From positions 1 to 50,310 of the forward strand of contig NZ_PYWM01000031.1 in NCBI RefSeq assembly GCF_003049665.1: a stretch of 50,310 nucleotides of DNA, given 5' to 3'. Of the stretch, positions 16,126 to 25,015 are shown piece by piece (position 1 is the first letter of the stretch; every line of letters begins with the position of its first letter). A model generated the notes under the pieces. The model was given only the letters and a program-made list of their open reading frames with translations. It was not told where the DNA came from and did no database searches. Source of the DNA: Lysinibacillus mangiferihumi (GTDB lineage: Bacteria; Bacillota; Bacilli; Bacillales_A; Planococcaceae). The translations under genes and the position numbers were made by a program.

Positions 16126-17154
16126 ATGATAGTAGAAGAGGAAAAATATGCACACCCTCTTGCTAGAAAACGAAGAATGGTGCTGATGGTGTTACCGATA
16201 TTGTTAGTTATCGTAAGTGTCGGTAGTCTTATGTTAGGCCAAGTTTCGTTTTCAGTAAGTGAAGTGTTTAGTGGGATTTTTAGTTCAGAAGATACAATGG
16301 CACGACGAATCGTATGGGAAATTCGGATGCCACGTATACTGACGGGTATTATTATTGGCGTTTGTTTAGCTATTGCAGGTTCGATTTTACAAGGTGTCAT
16401 GCAAAATCCATTAGCTGATCCAGGAGTTATTGGTATTACTTCTGGCGCTGGCATTATGGCAGTAGCAATTATGGTTGTCTTTCCAGGCTATATTATCTAT
16501 TTACCTATTGCCGCTTTTGTAGGTGCATTTGTAGCCGCAATGATAGTCTATTCATTATCGGTGAAAAAAGGTGGTACATCCCCGATGCGTATTATTTTAG
16601 TAGGGGTAGCCATTAATGCACTATGTGGTGCGGGGACAAATGCACTGATGATTTTGTATAGCGATCGTGTGCAATCTGTATTGCCATGGTTGTCAGGCGG
16701 TTTAATTGGTGTTGGTTGGGTACAGTTTAAGATGATTATTTACTACGTCATTGTAGCAATTTTCTTATCTATTATAGCGATCAAACATATTCGCATCATG
16801 CGTCTTGGAGATGAAATGGCAAGCCTTTTAGGACACAATGTGGAACGCAGTCGATTTTTTTTAATTGTCTTGAGTACATTATTAGCAGGGATTGCTGTAA
16901 GCGTTGCTGGATTAGTTGGATTTGTTGGCTTAGTTGTACCGCATATTTTACGTTTAATCATCGGTGGAGATCATAAGTATTTAATACCTGCATCAGCATT
17001 GGCTGGAGGCTTACTAGTTGTCTTCGCCGATACAATTGCGAGAACAATATTTGATCCGATTGAGGTTCCTGTTGGCATTTTACTAGCATTCATCGGAGGA
17101 CCGTATTTCCTCTATTTAATTCATAGAAAGGGGAATTCCATTGCTACGAACTGA
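16126..17154 (+). CDS. Iron-complex ABC transporter permease (FecCD family)
   Basis: The protein has 342 residues with a short basic N-terminus (EEEKYAHPLARKRR) and about ten hydrophobic spans. Family marks are RMPRILTGIIIGVCLAIAG, GVMQNPLADPGVIGITSG and VGLVVPHILRLIIGGDHKYL, the last being the ATPase-coupling segment. It forms the membrane part of the importer with the lipoprotein before it and the ATPase after it, whose start lies 14 bp inside this gene. It is clearly related to IsdF at 9752-10720 but diverged, so the two importers are not recent duplicates. Confidence 0.9.
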   Translation: MIVEEEKYAHPLARKRRMVLMVLPILLVIVSVGSLMLGQVSFSVSEVFSGIFSSEDTMARRIVWEIRMPRILTGIIIGVCLAIAGSILQGVMQNPLADPGVIGITSGAGIMAVAIMVVFPGYIIYLPIAAFVGAFVAAMIVYSLSVKKGGTSPMRIILVGVAINALCGAGTNALMILYSDRVQSVLPWLSGGLIGVGWVQFKMIIYYVIVAIFLSIIAIKHIRIMRLGDEMASLLGHNVERSRFFLIVLSTLLAGIAVSVAGLVGFVGLVVPHILRLIIGGDHKYLIPASALAGGLLVVFADTIARTIFDPIEVPVGILLAFIGGPYFLYLIHRKGNSIATN

Positions 17155-17929
17155 GCACATTCATTATCAACATGAGTTCACCAATTTTCAGTTAGATGAT
17201 ATTAACTTGAAAATCAATGAAGGGGAAGTTGTTAGTTTAATAGGACCAAATGGCTCGGGAAAATCAACATTATTACGTGTAATATCACGTCTTTTAAAAC
17301 CGAATAGTGGTACCGTATATTTAAATGAGCAAAACATTCATGAAATGAAGTCTAAAGAAGTGGCTAAAACATTAACGATGCTTCCACAAATGAATAGTCA
17401 TCAATTAGATTTAACTGTGCGTGAGCTAGTAGAGTTTGGGCGTCATCCGCATAGCGGAGGGAAAGCGGTCCTGACAAAAAAGGATATAGAAATTGTCGAT
17501 TGGGCAATTGACGTAACTGGCTTGAAACACTTGCAAAATCGAGTATTACCATCGATGTCTGGAGGAGAACGCCAACGCGCTTGGATTGCAATGACTGTCG
17601 CACAGCATCCCAAAGTGTTGTTGCTCGATGAACCAACAACATACCTTGATATTGCGCACCAATTAGAAGTGATGGAGCTCGTAAAAGAGTTAAATCATAA
17701 ATACAAGATGACAGTGATTATGGTGTTACATGATATTAACCAAGCTGCACAAAATAGCGAACGTCTAATTGTACTAAAGAAAGGGAAAATACACTATGAT
17801 GGTTCTCCACATTGTGTGGTATGTAAAGAAATGTTCCAATCAATTTTTGAAATTGATGCTGAAATTTATATGCAAGGTGGCAATCCAATCTTTACCCCTA
17901 TAAAATTGAGCGCAAGTCCTTGTAAATAA
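17141..17929 (+). CDS. Iron-complex ABC transporter ATPase (FecE family)
   Basis: The protein has 262 residues from TTG 17141, with AAAGGGG 7 nt upstream; the start overlaps the permease gene by 14 bp, which suggests translational coupling. Walker A is GPNGSGKST (35-43), the signature is MSGGERQRAWIAM, Walker B is VLLLDEPTTYLD, and the switch His follows in MVLHDINQA. It powers the importer at 15131-17154. As the only heme-type ATPase in the window it may also serve IsdEF, which lacks its own; that is inference. The C-terminal tail has Cys residues (SPHCVVCKE and SPCK) that are not needed for the ATPase fold. Confidence 0.92.
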   Translation: MLRTEHIHYQHEFTNFQLDDINLKINEGEVVSLIGPNGSGKSTLLRVISRLLKPNSGTVYLNEQNIHEMKSKEVAKTLTMLPQMNSHQLDLTVRELVEFGRHPHSGGKAVLTKKDIEIVDWAIDVTGLKHLQNRVLPSMSGGERQRAWIAMTVAQHPKVLLLDEPTTYLDIAHQLEVMELVKELNHKYKMTVIMVLHDINQAAQNSERLIVLKKGKIHYDGSPHCVVCKEMFQSIFEIDAEIYMQGGNPIFTPIKLSASPCK

Positions 17930-18087
17930 TGTTAGCTTCGGCGGTCACAGGAAGTTTGTTAAAAACCCTTTTTTTGCAATGGCAACTGCAAGTAAATGAA
18001 AGCAAACGCTATTACGTTTAATTAATAAAGATGAAAAAAATCAAGCATAAAGATTAACTTAAAATAATGAACAAAGGAGTTTACATA

Positions 18088-19008
18088 ATGATTGGTATAA
18101 TTTATTACGCTTATGGGGCACCGAAATCTTTAGACGATGTTACACCTTACTTTTCGCATATTATGAAAGGCAAAACGCCACCACCACAAGTGATTGCAAA
18201 CGTTACGGCACAATTTAAAAAATTAGGTGGTGTAGATCCATTAGCCGCAAATACCGGCCGTATCGCAAAAGGGTTGGAACATGCTTTACAAAAGCGCTTA
18301 TCACAGACTGTAAAAGTTTATAACGCCTACAAACATACTGAACCCTATATTCCAAATGTTATTGATACAATGCTAAAAGATGGCATCACAACTGTCATTA
18401 CGCTACCTGTCAATCCGATTATGTCTTCAGGTGCTAGCGCGTTTCATGATGAAGTAAAATCGTTATTAGAAGGGCATCATGTGACTGTTATTCCTGCGAA
18501 AAATTGGCATCTAAATGCGGAATTACTTGCTGTATATCAAGATCGCATCAGACGTGCTTACGAATGGATGCCTGCCGAAAAACGAGCGAAGACGCATGTT
18601 TTATATACTGTGCATAGTCAGCCTATTGATCCTGAACGAAATGAAAGTTACGTTCGCCAGTTTACCGAATTAGCCGAAGCTGTTTCAAAAGTGGCTCAAA
18701 TAGATAACTGGCATATTACTTATCGTAGCGGTCATGGCAAAGGAGACTGGCTTGGTCCAAATGTAAGGGATAGCATTTATACACTGCATGGCGAAGGAGC
18801 TCAAGGCTTCGTCACATGTGAGCTTCTTTCATTATCAGCGGATATTGAGTCCTATTTTGAAATCGGAAGTGAATGTCAACGAGTGTGTGAAGAACTTCAA
18901 GTGGAGTTTGCCCAAGCGGAGTTTCCAGGGGATAGCTACGATACGATTCAAGCTTTAGCAGCCATTGTCGAATCATTTATACCAACAGAATCACAGCTTC
19001 GTTCATAA
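18088..19008 (+). CDS. Ferrochelatase (HemH/CpfC) paralogue in the heme-uptake locus
   Basis: The protein has 306 residues from ATG 18088 (AAAGGAG at 18073-18079, 8 nt upstream; the ATG at 18067 lies before this site). It resembles the Firmicute ferrochelatase family over its whole length. Key residues are kept: Tyr9 in YYAYGAP (Tyr13 of B. subtilis HemH), His176 in YTVHSQP (His183) and Glu254 in ADIESYF (Glu264). The family inserts Fe2+ into coproporphyrin III. Here it follows the heme importer and is not with hemE/hemY, so it may instead act on imported porphyrin or heme, or be a backup enzyme. Divergence at the usual AHSLP and GPDVQD segments shows it is not the housekeeping copy. No Fur box was seen just upstream. 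Confidence 0.85.
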   Translation: MIGIIYYAYGAPKSLDDVTPYFSHIMKGKTPPPQVIANVTAQFKKLGGVDPLAANTGRIAKGLEHALQKRLSQTVKVYNAYKHTEPYIPNVIDTMLKDGITTVITLPVNPIMSSGASAFHDEVKSLLEGHHVTVIPAKNWHLNAELLAVYQDRIRRAYEWMPAEKRAKTHVLYTVHSQPIDPERNESYVRQFTELAEAVSKVAQIDNWHITYRSGHGKGDWLGPNVRDSIYTLHGEGAQGFVTCELLSLSADIESYFEIGSECQRVCEELQVEFAQAEFPGDSYDTIQALAAIVESFIPTESQLRS

Positions 19009-19136
19009 GCTCAGTTGGATTGAAGTGAAAGTAAACGATTCATTTATTTCGCTTTAGGGGACTAAGCCTCCTCGAGTATGTAATGCTTAGAAGTAATTAT
19101 CGTGATTAAAGAGCCCTACTAGGTGATTATGAGTAA

Positions 19137-19541
19137 ATGCCTTTGATACTTATTTATCATCCAAATTCATATAATGCAGCATCGCATTCCATCTTAAAAG
19201 ACATTTCACCTGATATTATCTATATTACTAATTTTACAGAAACACAGCCAAAAGACTTGTTCACTAATACAATTCAAGGCCAAGATTGGAGTCAGTTAAA
19301 AGCAGTGAAAAATAAACAAGTGTATAAAGTGCCACTAGGTATTTATCGCTGGTATCCACCAAATGGAGATGCACCACTTATGTTAAAATGGATGGCACAG
19401 CACAATCATCCAGAAATTTTCAATTATAATATGACTGAAGAAAAATTCAACATTACTACATTAAATTCTACAATTATAATGTAACTGAAGAACAAGTACA
19501 CGATATTTTAAATCCTTCTTCTGAAGCAGCAAGATATTAAT
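19137..19541 (+). pseudogene. Remnant of an iron/cobalamin-type ABC binding protein
   Basis: An ORF of 115 codons (19137-19484) matches only the C-terminal part of TroA-like binding proteins: SPDIIYITNF, then [38 protein letters not shown] and HPEIFNYN. The tail is broken by a short duplication (AATTATAAT...ACTGAAGAA occurs twice), after which the original end continues in another frame as NYNVTEEQVHDIL to a stop at 19541. The signal peptide and N-terminal lobe are missing. It marks the ragged end of the iron island and is unlikely to make a working protein. Confidence 0.8.
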
Positions 19542-19554
19542 AGATACTGAATAT

Positions 19555-19599
19555 AAAAAAACGGTTGCCAGTGGAAAAATCCTTGGCTACCGATTTTTT
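19555..19599. terminator. Bidirectional terminator-like hairpin
   Basis: AAAAAACGGTTGCCA pairs with TGGCTACCGATTTTTT with one bulge and one mismatch and is flanked by A and T runs. It lies between the plus-strand remnant and the minus-strand germination operon, and resembles the hairpin at 7784-7821. Confidence 0.75.
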
Positions 19600-19625
19600 T
19601 GTTTCTTTTAGTGTTAAATTGAGCC

Positions 19626-20774
19626 TTATGGTGATGCATTAGGAGGCGTTTCACCATCGTTCATAGCCGGGTCAATTTTTTTCTTATTTTTTGATCTTTT
19701 GAACATCGCTATAAAGAGCAAGAGGATGGGTAGAAAAATAGAAAAAACAGCGATAGCAAGTGGCCATGTTTGTTGGTTGTATTTATCGGAATGAATAATA
19801 TTTGCATGAACAATTTGAGAGAGTGCTATTGAGATCATGCCAAGTGGCAAAATTAATGGTCGATGATCCTTTAGTTTCAGTATTTGGCTAATCCCAATTA
19901 AAGAAGCGTAATAATACATAAACGCTCTTACAAATATTGTGACCATCCACATAAATGCCATAATAATTTCAATACGTTGCAAAAATTTTCCTACAGAAAT
20001 TTTTTGTGCCAATGTATAACTAGGAAATGTTCTGATAGTGGTATTGGTAACGCCTAATACAAGTATTGATAAAGCTATAAAGGAAGTAATAATAAATCCT
20101 CCAATTAATGTGCCTATATAAAATCCTTTTTTACCTGATTGTAGGTTGTTGATTACTGAAGGAAAAATCATTAATAGTACGATTAATGGAAAAGAAAATA
20201 GCCCCATGAAATGTATAATGCTATAGATAAATGGTTGAAGGGAAACTTCAAAAACTGGTTGCACATGTTTTATTTCTATTTGGGGTGAAACAAAGAACAA
20301 GAAAATAATAAATACCAATAAAAAGGCAGGAAACAGAATCTCTAAAGTACGTGCAAATACTTCAATCCCTTGATATGCAGCAAATAAAATAATACAGCAA
20401 AAAAGTATAGCAAATACGACTGGAGGTGTTTCAGGCATTACCTCTGTTTGTAGAAAATTACCAATGAAATATAGTAACTCACCGGATGAAAAAAGTGCTA
20501 ACAGTACAAATCCGATGGAAACAACTTTCCCGATAAATTTTCCTAGAAACTTTTCAGTTACTTCTACAAGAGAAAGATCCGCCATTTTATTTGATAACAT
20601 AATAAATAGCTTTATTAAAAGCAAACTTAATAGAGTGCCGATGATTGCTACAATCCAAGCATCTTGCTGTACTTCTAAGGCAATACTTGCAGGTATTATT
20701 AGTACTCCTGTTCCAGCTGTATAAAGGATAACAATGATTGTGAATTGACGGGAGCTGATCAATTGTTTTTTCAT
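19626..20774 (-). CDS. Spore germination permease, GerAB family
   Basis: The protein has 382 residues and about ten transmembrane segments, typical of the GerAB/APC-like family (endospore germination permease). The N-terminal ISSRQFTIIVILYTAGTGVLIIP is characteristic. In the spore inner membrane this B subunit binds the germinant and works with the A and C subunits. It is the last gene of a four-gene minus-strand operon, 16 bp after the small D-type gene. The C-terminal tail is basic and cytoplasmic. The germinant cannot be deduced. Confidence 0.92.
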   Translation of the reverse strand: MKKQLISSRQFTIIVILYTAGTGVLIIPASIALEVQQDAWIVAIIGTLLSLLLIKLFIMLSNKMADLSLVEVTEKFLGKFIGKVVSIGFVLLALFSSGELLYFIGNFLQTEVMPETPPVVFAILFCCIILFAAYQGIEVFARTLEILFPAFLLVFIIFLFFVSPQIEIKHVQPVFEVSLQPFIYSIIHFMGLFSFPLIVLLMIFPSVINNLQSGKKGFYIGTLIGGFIITSFIALSILVLGVTNTTIRTFPSYTLAQKISVGKFLQRIEIIMAFMWMVTIFVRAFMYYYASLIGISQILKLKDHRPLILPLGMISIALSQIVHANIIHSDKYNQQTWPLAIAVFSIFLPILLLFIAMFKRSKNKKKIDPAMNDGETPPNASP

Positions 20775-20790
20775 AATAGCCTCTTATTTG

Positions 20791-21030
20791 TTATTTTTTA
20801 TTTAGTAATGCTTCTTTTAGAAAATCACTAATTGGATGAAAAATATACATAATTGCGTCCAGGGGGCTAGGAATAAAAGTTTGCAAACTGATAGCAATGT
20901 TTAAGGATGTCCCTATGACTAAAAAAATGGAAAATGTCCAAACTAGTTTTTTTCCTTCCTTTTTTAATTTAGGACGTTCGACCAAAACAATAGCAAGTGA
21001 AATCACTAATATGCCTAGCGCAATGAACAT
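20791..21030 (-). CDS. Small two-TM germination receptor D-type subunit
   Basis: The protein has 79 residues and two hydrophobic spans: MFIALGILVISLAIVLVE near the N-terminus and a second around LVWTFSIFLVIGTSLNI. It lies between the GerC and GerB genes with 8-bp and 16-bp gaps. Small two-membrane-span proteins encoded in gerA-type operons are known as D subunits that modulate receptor function in Bacillus. The call rests on size, topology and position, not on a sequence motif. Confidence 0.75.
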   Translation of the reverse strand: MFIALGILVISLAIVLVERPKLKKEGKKLVWTFSIFLVIGTSLNIAISLQTFIPSPLDAIMYIFHPISDFLKEALLNKK

Positions 21031-21038
21031 AGTGTTTT

Positions 21039-22226
21039 TTACTCCTTTAATTTTGAATTTTGCATCGTTCCTGAACCTTGTGTATTGACGTTTACCTTGA
21101 CATTTACTTCAACATTAGGATAAATGGTATGCCAATCTTCTTTGATTTTTTTCCATTCTTTAGGGTCAGCACGATGAATCGCTTCTCCAAAACCGAGAAC
21201 ATCTGCGTTATATTTTTGTTGGAGAACATGCAGCGATTCATCAATATTCTTTTTGATAGATAACTCGGTTTGACGATTAATCCAATCAATCGTGGTCAAT
21301 TCTGTTAAATTGATGTCACATTTAACTTCTGCAACATTTTGGACAATGTCGATACTAACGTTGATGGTAGGTGAACCGTTCTTTATTGATCCCTTTGTTG
21401 TTGTTTTGGATTGCGTAATTTCAGTTGTTAACACACCGTCAGAAGGGCATGCGATAATTTCAATAGTTGATTTTATATTATCGTTTAAGTAATTAAAACT
21501 TTTACTGTCGTACTCATCCAGATAACCGATTAATTTATCTTCTTTGAAAATGGCAAGACCAGTAAAGTTAAGTGTTACAGGTGTTTCAATTCTTTCTACG
21601 TTTGTTTGGTCAATGCCTAAACTTTTATCCCCTTGAATTTCAATAGCTGATAGAACAAAATATTGATTTTTTACTCCTAATTTTGTTACTAAGTCTTCAA
21701 CATCGACTTCTGAAGTAGAGCCCCATGCATCTTGCGTAACGGTAAGCGAATTTAACATTTTTTTTGCTGGTATTTTTTCTATCGGCGTTAAGACATTTAA
21801 AATATCTTTGGCCGTTGCTTGCTGGGAAACGATAATCGTAAAATCGTTTCGTATCTCCTGATCTCTTGCTAGAAAATCAATAGAATCTCGTATACCGTCT
21901 ACAGCTAAGTCCTCTCCAAGTACAACTAATTGTACATGCGCAAAATATAATTTTCTTGGAGATAAGGCTAATATTTTTCGAATGGCTTCAAAGACAGTTT
22001 TTCCTTTCGCGTGATAAGTAACGACTGGTGCTTGTCTAGATGCCGTCTGCTTGGAAGAGATTTGACTAGGATCAATTACTTGTACAGAAATGGCATATTC
22101 ATCATCAATTAAGTCTATACCTAGAGCAGCAACAAGTGCCAAGTCATTTAATTCACGTTTACTCCAACAACCACTAAGAATTGAAATTAGAAAGATTAAT
22201 GAAATCATTAGTATGGTCTTCTTCAT
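21039..22226 (-). CDS. Spore germination lipoprotein, GerAC family
   Basis: The protein has 395 residues. The signal peptide ends in the lipobox ILSGC (Cys20), followed by WSKRELNDLALVAALGID, the usual GerAC opening (CWxxxEL). The rest is the three-domain Ger(x)C fold, ending in a helix-rich region with ADPKEWKKIKEDWHTIYP. It is lipidated and held on the outer face of the spore inner membrane as the C subunit of the receptor. It lies 28 bp after the A-subunit gene and 8 bp before the D-type gene. Confidence 0.93.
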   Translation of the reverse strand: MKKTILMISLIFLISILSGCWSKRELNDLALVAALGIDLIDDEYAISVQVIDPSQISSKQTASRQAPVVTYHAKGKTVFEAIRKILALSPRKLYFAHVQLVVLGEDLAVDGIRDSIDFLARDQEIRNDFTIIVSQQATAKDILNVLTPIEKIPAKKMLNSLTVTQDAWGSTSEVDVEDLVTKLGVKNQYFVLSAIEIQGDKSLGIDQTNVERIETPVTLNFTGLAIFKEDKLIGYLDEYDSKSFNYLNDNIKSTIEIIACPSDGVLTTEITQSKTTTKGSIKNGSPTINVSIDIVQNVAEVKCDINLTELTTIDWINRQTELSIKKNIDESLHVLQQKYNADVLGFGEAIHRADPKEWKKIKEDWHTIYPNVEVNVKVNVNTQGSGTMQNSKLKE

Positions 22227-22254
22227 TAGGTACCCTCATTTAACCAAATAGTGA

Positions 22255-23778
22255 TTAGCGATTTTTGCGCCCTCTTACATTGTTAATTTGACTAATTAGT
22301 CGCGGACGTGTTAGTAAAGAACCACGCGGTAAAACAATTAAAGCATCTTTTTGATCCTTCGGTATTAAAGGGGCATATGGGCTCATATATGGAACGCCAA
22401 AAGAACGTAAGCTACATAAATGAATAATTAATAGCATAATTCCAACAAATATGCCAAACAGCCCGAACATCGCTGCCAACCCCATTAATGGGAAGCGTAA
22501 AATACGAATTGAATTGGAAAGCCCATATGCGGGAAAAAGAAAACTACAAATGGCTGTTAAAGCAACAATAATGACCATTGCTGCGGACACAATGCCTGCC
22601 TCAACGGCTGCTTGTCCAATAATAAGTGTGCCAACTATCGAAATTGCTGATCCAATCATTCTCGGCATCCTCAAACCAGCTTCTCTTAAAACTTCAAAGG
22701 CGATTTCCATAATTAAAGCTTCAACAAAAGCAGGAAATGGAACGCCTTCTCGCTGCGCATATATACTAATGAGGAGCGATGTTGGCAGCATTTCTTGATG
22801 AAAGGTTGTTAAAGAAATATAAAGAGATGGAGCAACCAATGCCAAACTAATCCCTATAAATCGGATAAGACGGATGAACGAACTAATAAATGCGCTCTGA
22901 TAATAATCTTCTGCAGATTGCAAAAAGGAAGTGAATAAGGCAGGTACAATTAAAACAAAAGGTGTACCATCTACTAGAATAGCAATCTTTCCTTCTAATA
23001 ATTCTCCAGCTATAACATCTGGTCTTTCGGAATTGTAGATAGTAGGAAATAAAGTAAATTTTGAATCCTGAATTAATTGTTCAATGTAACCACTCTCTAA
23101 AATACCATCAATATCAATCTGATCTAATCGATGCAGTACTTCCTTCACTATTTTTTCATTGGCTATGCCGTTTATATACATAACGGCGATTTCGGTTTGT
23201 GTAACCTCACCGATCACTCTTGATTTTATCCATAGATTAGGGCTTTTGATTTTCCGTCGAATCAAAGCTGTATTCGTTCGTAAAGTTTCGGTGAATGATT
23301 CTCTAGGCCCCCTAATAACAGCTTCTGTAACGGGTTCGGTTATCGCTCTATCTTTGAAATGTTTGGTACTTGTTGAAATACCGATAGCAAGCCCATCTAT
23401 TAATAAAATAGTTTCGCCACTTAAAATAGCATTTAACAATGATGAGAAGTCCGCAATATCTTTTATACTTCCAACGGTTATGCAATAAGCTTTTAATCGA
23501 ATCGCAATCTCTTGTAAAGTAGTTTCAGATGTCACTTCAAAATTAGACATAATAGATTCTAAAACAAAGTCGTTAATCGAGGTATTATCTGCTAGACCAT
23601 CCGTATAAATAATAGCGATTGGTATCTCCATCGGTTTGCCAACCAAAAATTCACGGATAATAATATCATTGCTATTACCTAGTGAGTTTTGAATGGTCTT
23701 AATATTTTCTAGGAGAGATGTAGAAAGAGATGTAATCGTTTTATTTTCTAAGAGATTATCATTTTCGGCATTACTCAC
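22255..23778 (-). CDS. Spore germination receptor A subunit, GerAA family
   Basis: The protein has 507 residues from GTG 23778, which has AAAGGAGG 8 nt upstream; a longer frame to 23820 would overlap the ribosome site and probable promoter. It has a large soluble N-terminal domain (DIADFSSLLNAILSGETILLIDG and RGPRESFTETLRTNTALIRRKI motifs), then about five or six membrane spans (PSLYISLTTFHQEMLPT, QREGVPFPAFVEALIMEIAFE) and a cytoplasmic tail with SPYAPLIP. These are clear GerA-family marks. First gene of the operon in the order A-C-D-B. Confidence 0.93.
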   Translation of the reverse strand: MSNAENDNLLENKTITSLSTSLLENIKTIQNSLGNSNDIIIREFLVGKPMEIPIAIIYTDGLADNTSINDFVLESIMSNFEVTSETTLQEIAIRLKAYCITVGSIKDIADFSSLLNAILSGETILLIDGLAIGISTSTKHFKDRAITEPVTEAVIRGPRESFTETLRTNTALIRRKIKSPNLWIKSRVIGEVTQTEIAVMYINGIANEKIVKEVLHRLDQIDIDGILESGYIEQLIQDSKFTLFPTIYNSERPDVIAGELLEGKIAILVDGTPFVLIVPALFTSFLQSAEDYYQSAFISSFIRLIRFIGISLALVAPSLYISLTTFHQEMLPTSLLISIYAQREGVPFPAFVEALIMEIAFEVLREAGLRMPRMIGSAISIVGTLIIGQAAVEAGIVSAAMVIIVALTAICSFLFPAYGLSNSIRILRFPLMGLAAMFGLFGIFVGIMLLIIHLCSLRSFGVPYMSPYAPLIPKDQKDALIVLPRGSLLTRPRLISQINNVRGRKNR

Positions 23779-23810
23779 TACAGTGTCCTCCTTTAGTTTT
23801 CTATTTAATA

Positions 23811-23838
23811 GAATATGCAAATGATAGTGTGTTTATAC
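23811..23838 (-). promoter_or_regulatory. Possible sigma-G promoter of the germination operon
   Basis: On the minus strand, GTATA (23838-23834) and CATATTC (23817-23811) are 16 bp apart and resemble the sigma-G consensus (GHATR, CATNHTA). Germination receptor operons are normally sigma-G dependent. The match is imperfect. Confidence 0.45.
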
Positions 23839-23899
23839 CAAATAATAGAATTGCTGTTTTATAAATTATCTAAAATAAATGAAATGAATAGAAATAAAA

Positions 23900-23926
23900 A
23901 AACAGACACTTTATCAATGTCTGTTT
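23900..23926 (-). terminator. Terminator after the 149-residue hypothetical gene
   Basis: AAACAGACA (23900-23908) pairs with TGTCTGTTT (23918-23926); read on the minus strand it is followed by a run of T. Confidence 0.85.
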
Positions 23927-23932
23927 GAAAAT

Positions 23933-24382
23933 CTATTTTTCGCTTGTCCAAATGCTAGGTTGATCGAAGGAGACAATATCTACTATATGGTCTAGACAAA
24001 CAATCTGATAGTGGATTAATTCTTTATAAGAATATATTTCCTGTGCAATCGTTGTTTTACATACAAAATCTAAATAGGCGGATTTTGTAAAAATGCGTAT
24101 GGCATGTCCTCGAAATTCATCTTCGTTATTGACAAAGTGGAATGACTCGTCAAAAACAGAGTAAGCTACATACGAATCGAATTCGATATGTATTTGTGGT
24201 AATGTCTTATCAATTTCAATGGGATAGACATCATGTAATTGATATTCATGAATGTTGACATCCTCGCTTTTTGAACTGATGGAAGCTCTATTAATCGAAA
24301 TCCTTAGGGAGTTTGTTCCAGGCTCTGTTATCTTATCTAAAAATAAATAACCTTCTCGCTGCATTAAATCCTCATAGTTCAT
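23933..24382 (-). CDS. Hypothetical protein, 149 residues
   Basis: No family was recognised. The protein is acidic, soluble, without signal peptide or membrane span. It looks beta-rich (LRISINRASISS, IHIEFDSYVAYSVFDESF, GHAIRIFTKSAYLDFV). It has an ATG with a ribosome-like GGAAGGGTG upstream on the minus strand and its own terminator, which supports a real gene. It lies upstream of, and in the same direction as, the germination operon but is separated by the terminator and about 155 bp. Size and composition recall stand-alone immunity-type proteins, but nothing in the sequence proves this. Confidence 0.6.
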   Translation of the reverse strand: MNYEDLMQREGYLFLDKITEPGTNSLRISINRASISSKSEDVNIHEYQLHDVYPIEIDKTLPQIHIEFDSYVAYSVFDESFHFVNNEDEFRGHAIRIFTKSAYLDFVCKTTIAQEIYSYKELIHYQIVCLDHIVDIVSFDQPSIWTSEK

Positions 24383-24502
24383 AAAAACACCCTTCCATAT
24401 TTATATAAGATTTTTGGTTATTTTATAATATTAAATTTTAAAAGTCAAAAATAAAAGCACGTACTAAAGAATAAAAATTTATCGTTTTACAATAAAAAAT
24501 AA

Positions 24503-24532
24503 TTGACTTAGGTTAAATGATTAGTTTATGAT
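24503..24532 (+). promoter_or_regulatory. Promoter of the DUF3955 gene
   Basis: TTGACT (24503-24508) and TATGAT (24527-24532) are 18 bp apart, about 78 bp before the start codon. Confidence 0.6.
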
Positions 24533-24609
24533 AGCAACAGGATAGCAAGGGATTTGGTGGCTAAATTAAAACACTGAATCAAAAATTATTTATATGGAGG
24601 GACAAAGAA

Positions 24610-24822
24610 ATGAAGAAATATGTGTTAGCTTCAACACCAATTGTTTTAGGAGTCATCAGTTTTTTAATCTTTATGATAAAGGGGAGTAGTGTTGCACCTG
24701 ATGGTACATTAGAGGAACCGTTCTTTTTAATTCCAATAGGATTTTTGTTGTTATTTATTGGTTGTATTTGTGTAGTAGGGGTAGTATTGTTGTCGTTAAT
24801 CCAAAAAACAAGACATGCTTGA
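24610..24822 (+). CDS. Small membrane protein, DUF3955 family
   Basis: The protein has 70 residues with two hydrophobic segments (STPIVLGVISFLIFMI and FFLIPIGFLLLFIGCICVV) joined by GSSVAPDGTLEEP, the pattern of DUF3955. GGAGGG precedes ATG 24610 and a terminator follows, so it is a single-gene unit. Function is unknown in the family. It should lie in the cytoplasmic membrane with a short basic cytoplasmic tail (QKTRHA). Confidence 0.8.
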   Translation: MKKYVLASTPIVLGVISFLIFMIKGSSVAPDGTLEEPFFLIPIGFLLLFIGCICVVGVVLLSLIQKTRHA

Positions 24823-24835
24823 TTATTAATACATT

Positions 24836-24865
24836 AAAAACCCTGTTTATTTGCAGGGTTTTTTG
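24836..24865 (+). terminator. Rho-independent terminator after the DUF3955 gene
   Basis: AAAAACCCTG (24836-24845), a short loop and CAGGGTTTTTT (24854-24864) form a strong hairpin with a T-run. Confidence 0.9.
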
Positions 24866-25015
24866 TATGGCGTGAAAAATAAAATAAGAGGGCAATTAAT
24901 CAACAAAAGGTTATTTATGGCGTTAACCTATCTACGTACAGTTTATGGTAATATTAGGTATAGACGTATTTGTAGAGAATTGCCTGAAATGACAATGATT
25001 AAGGAGCAAAAAGAA

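Noticed and set aside
24851..25015. N-terminal extension of the CamS-like protein
   Set aside because: It begins in the preceding terminator; ATG 25016 has a good ribosome site and lipoprotein signal.
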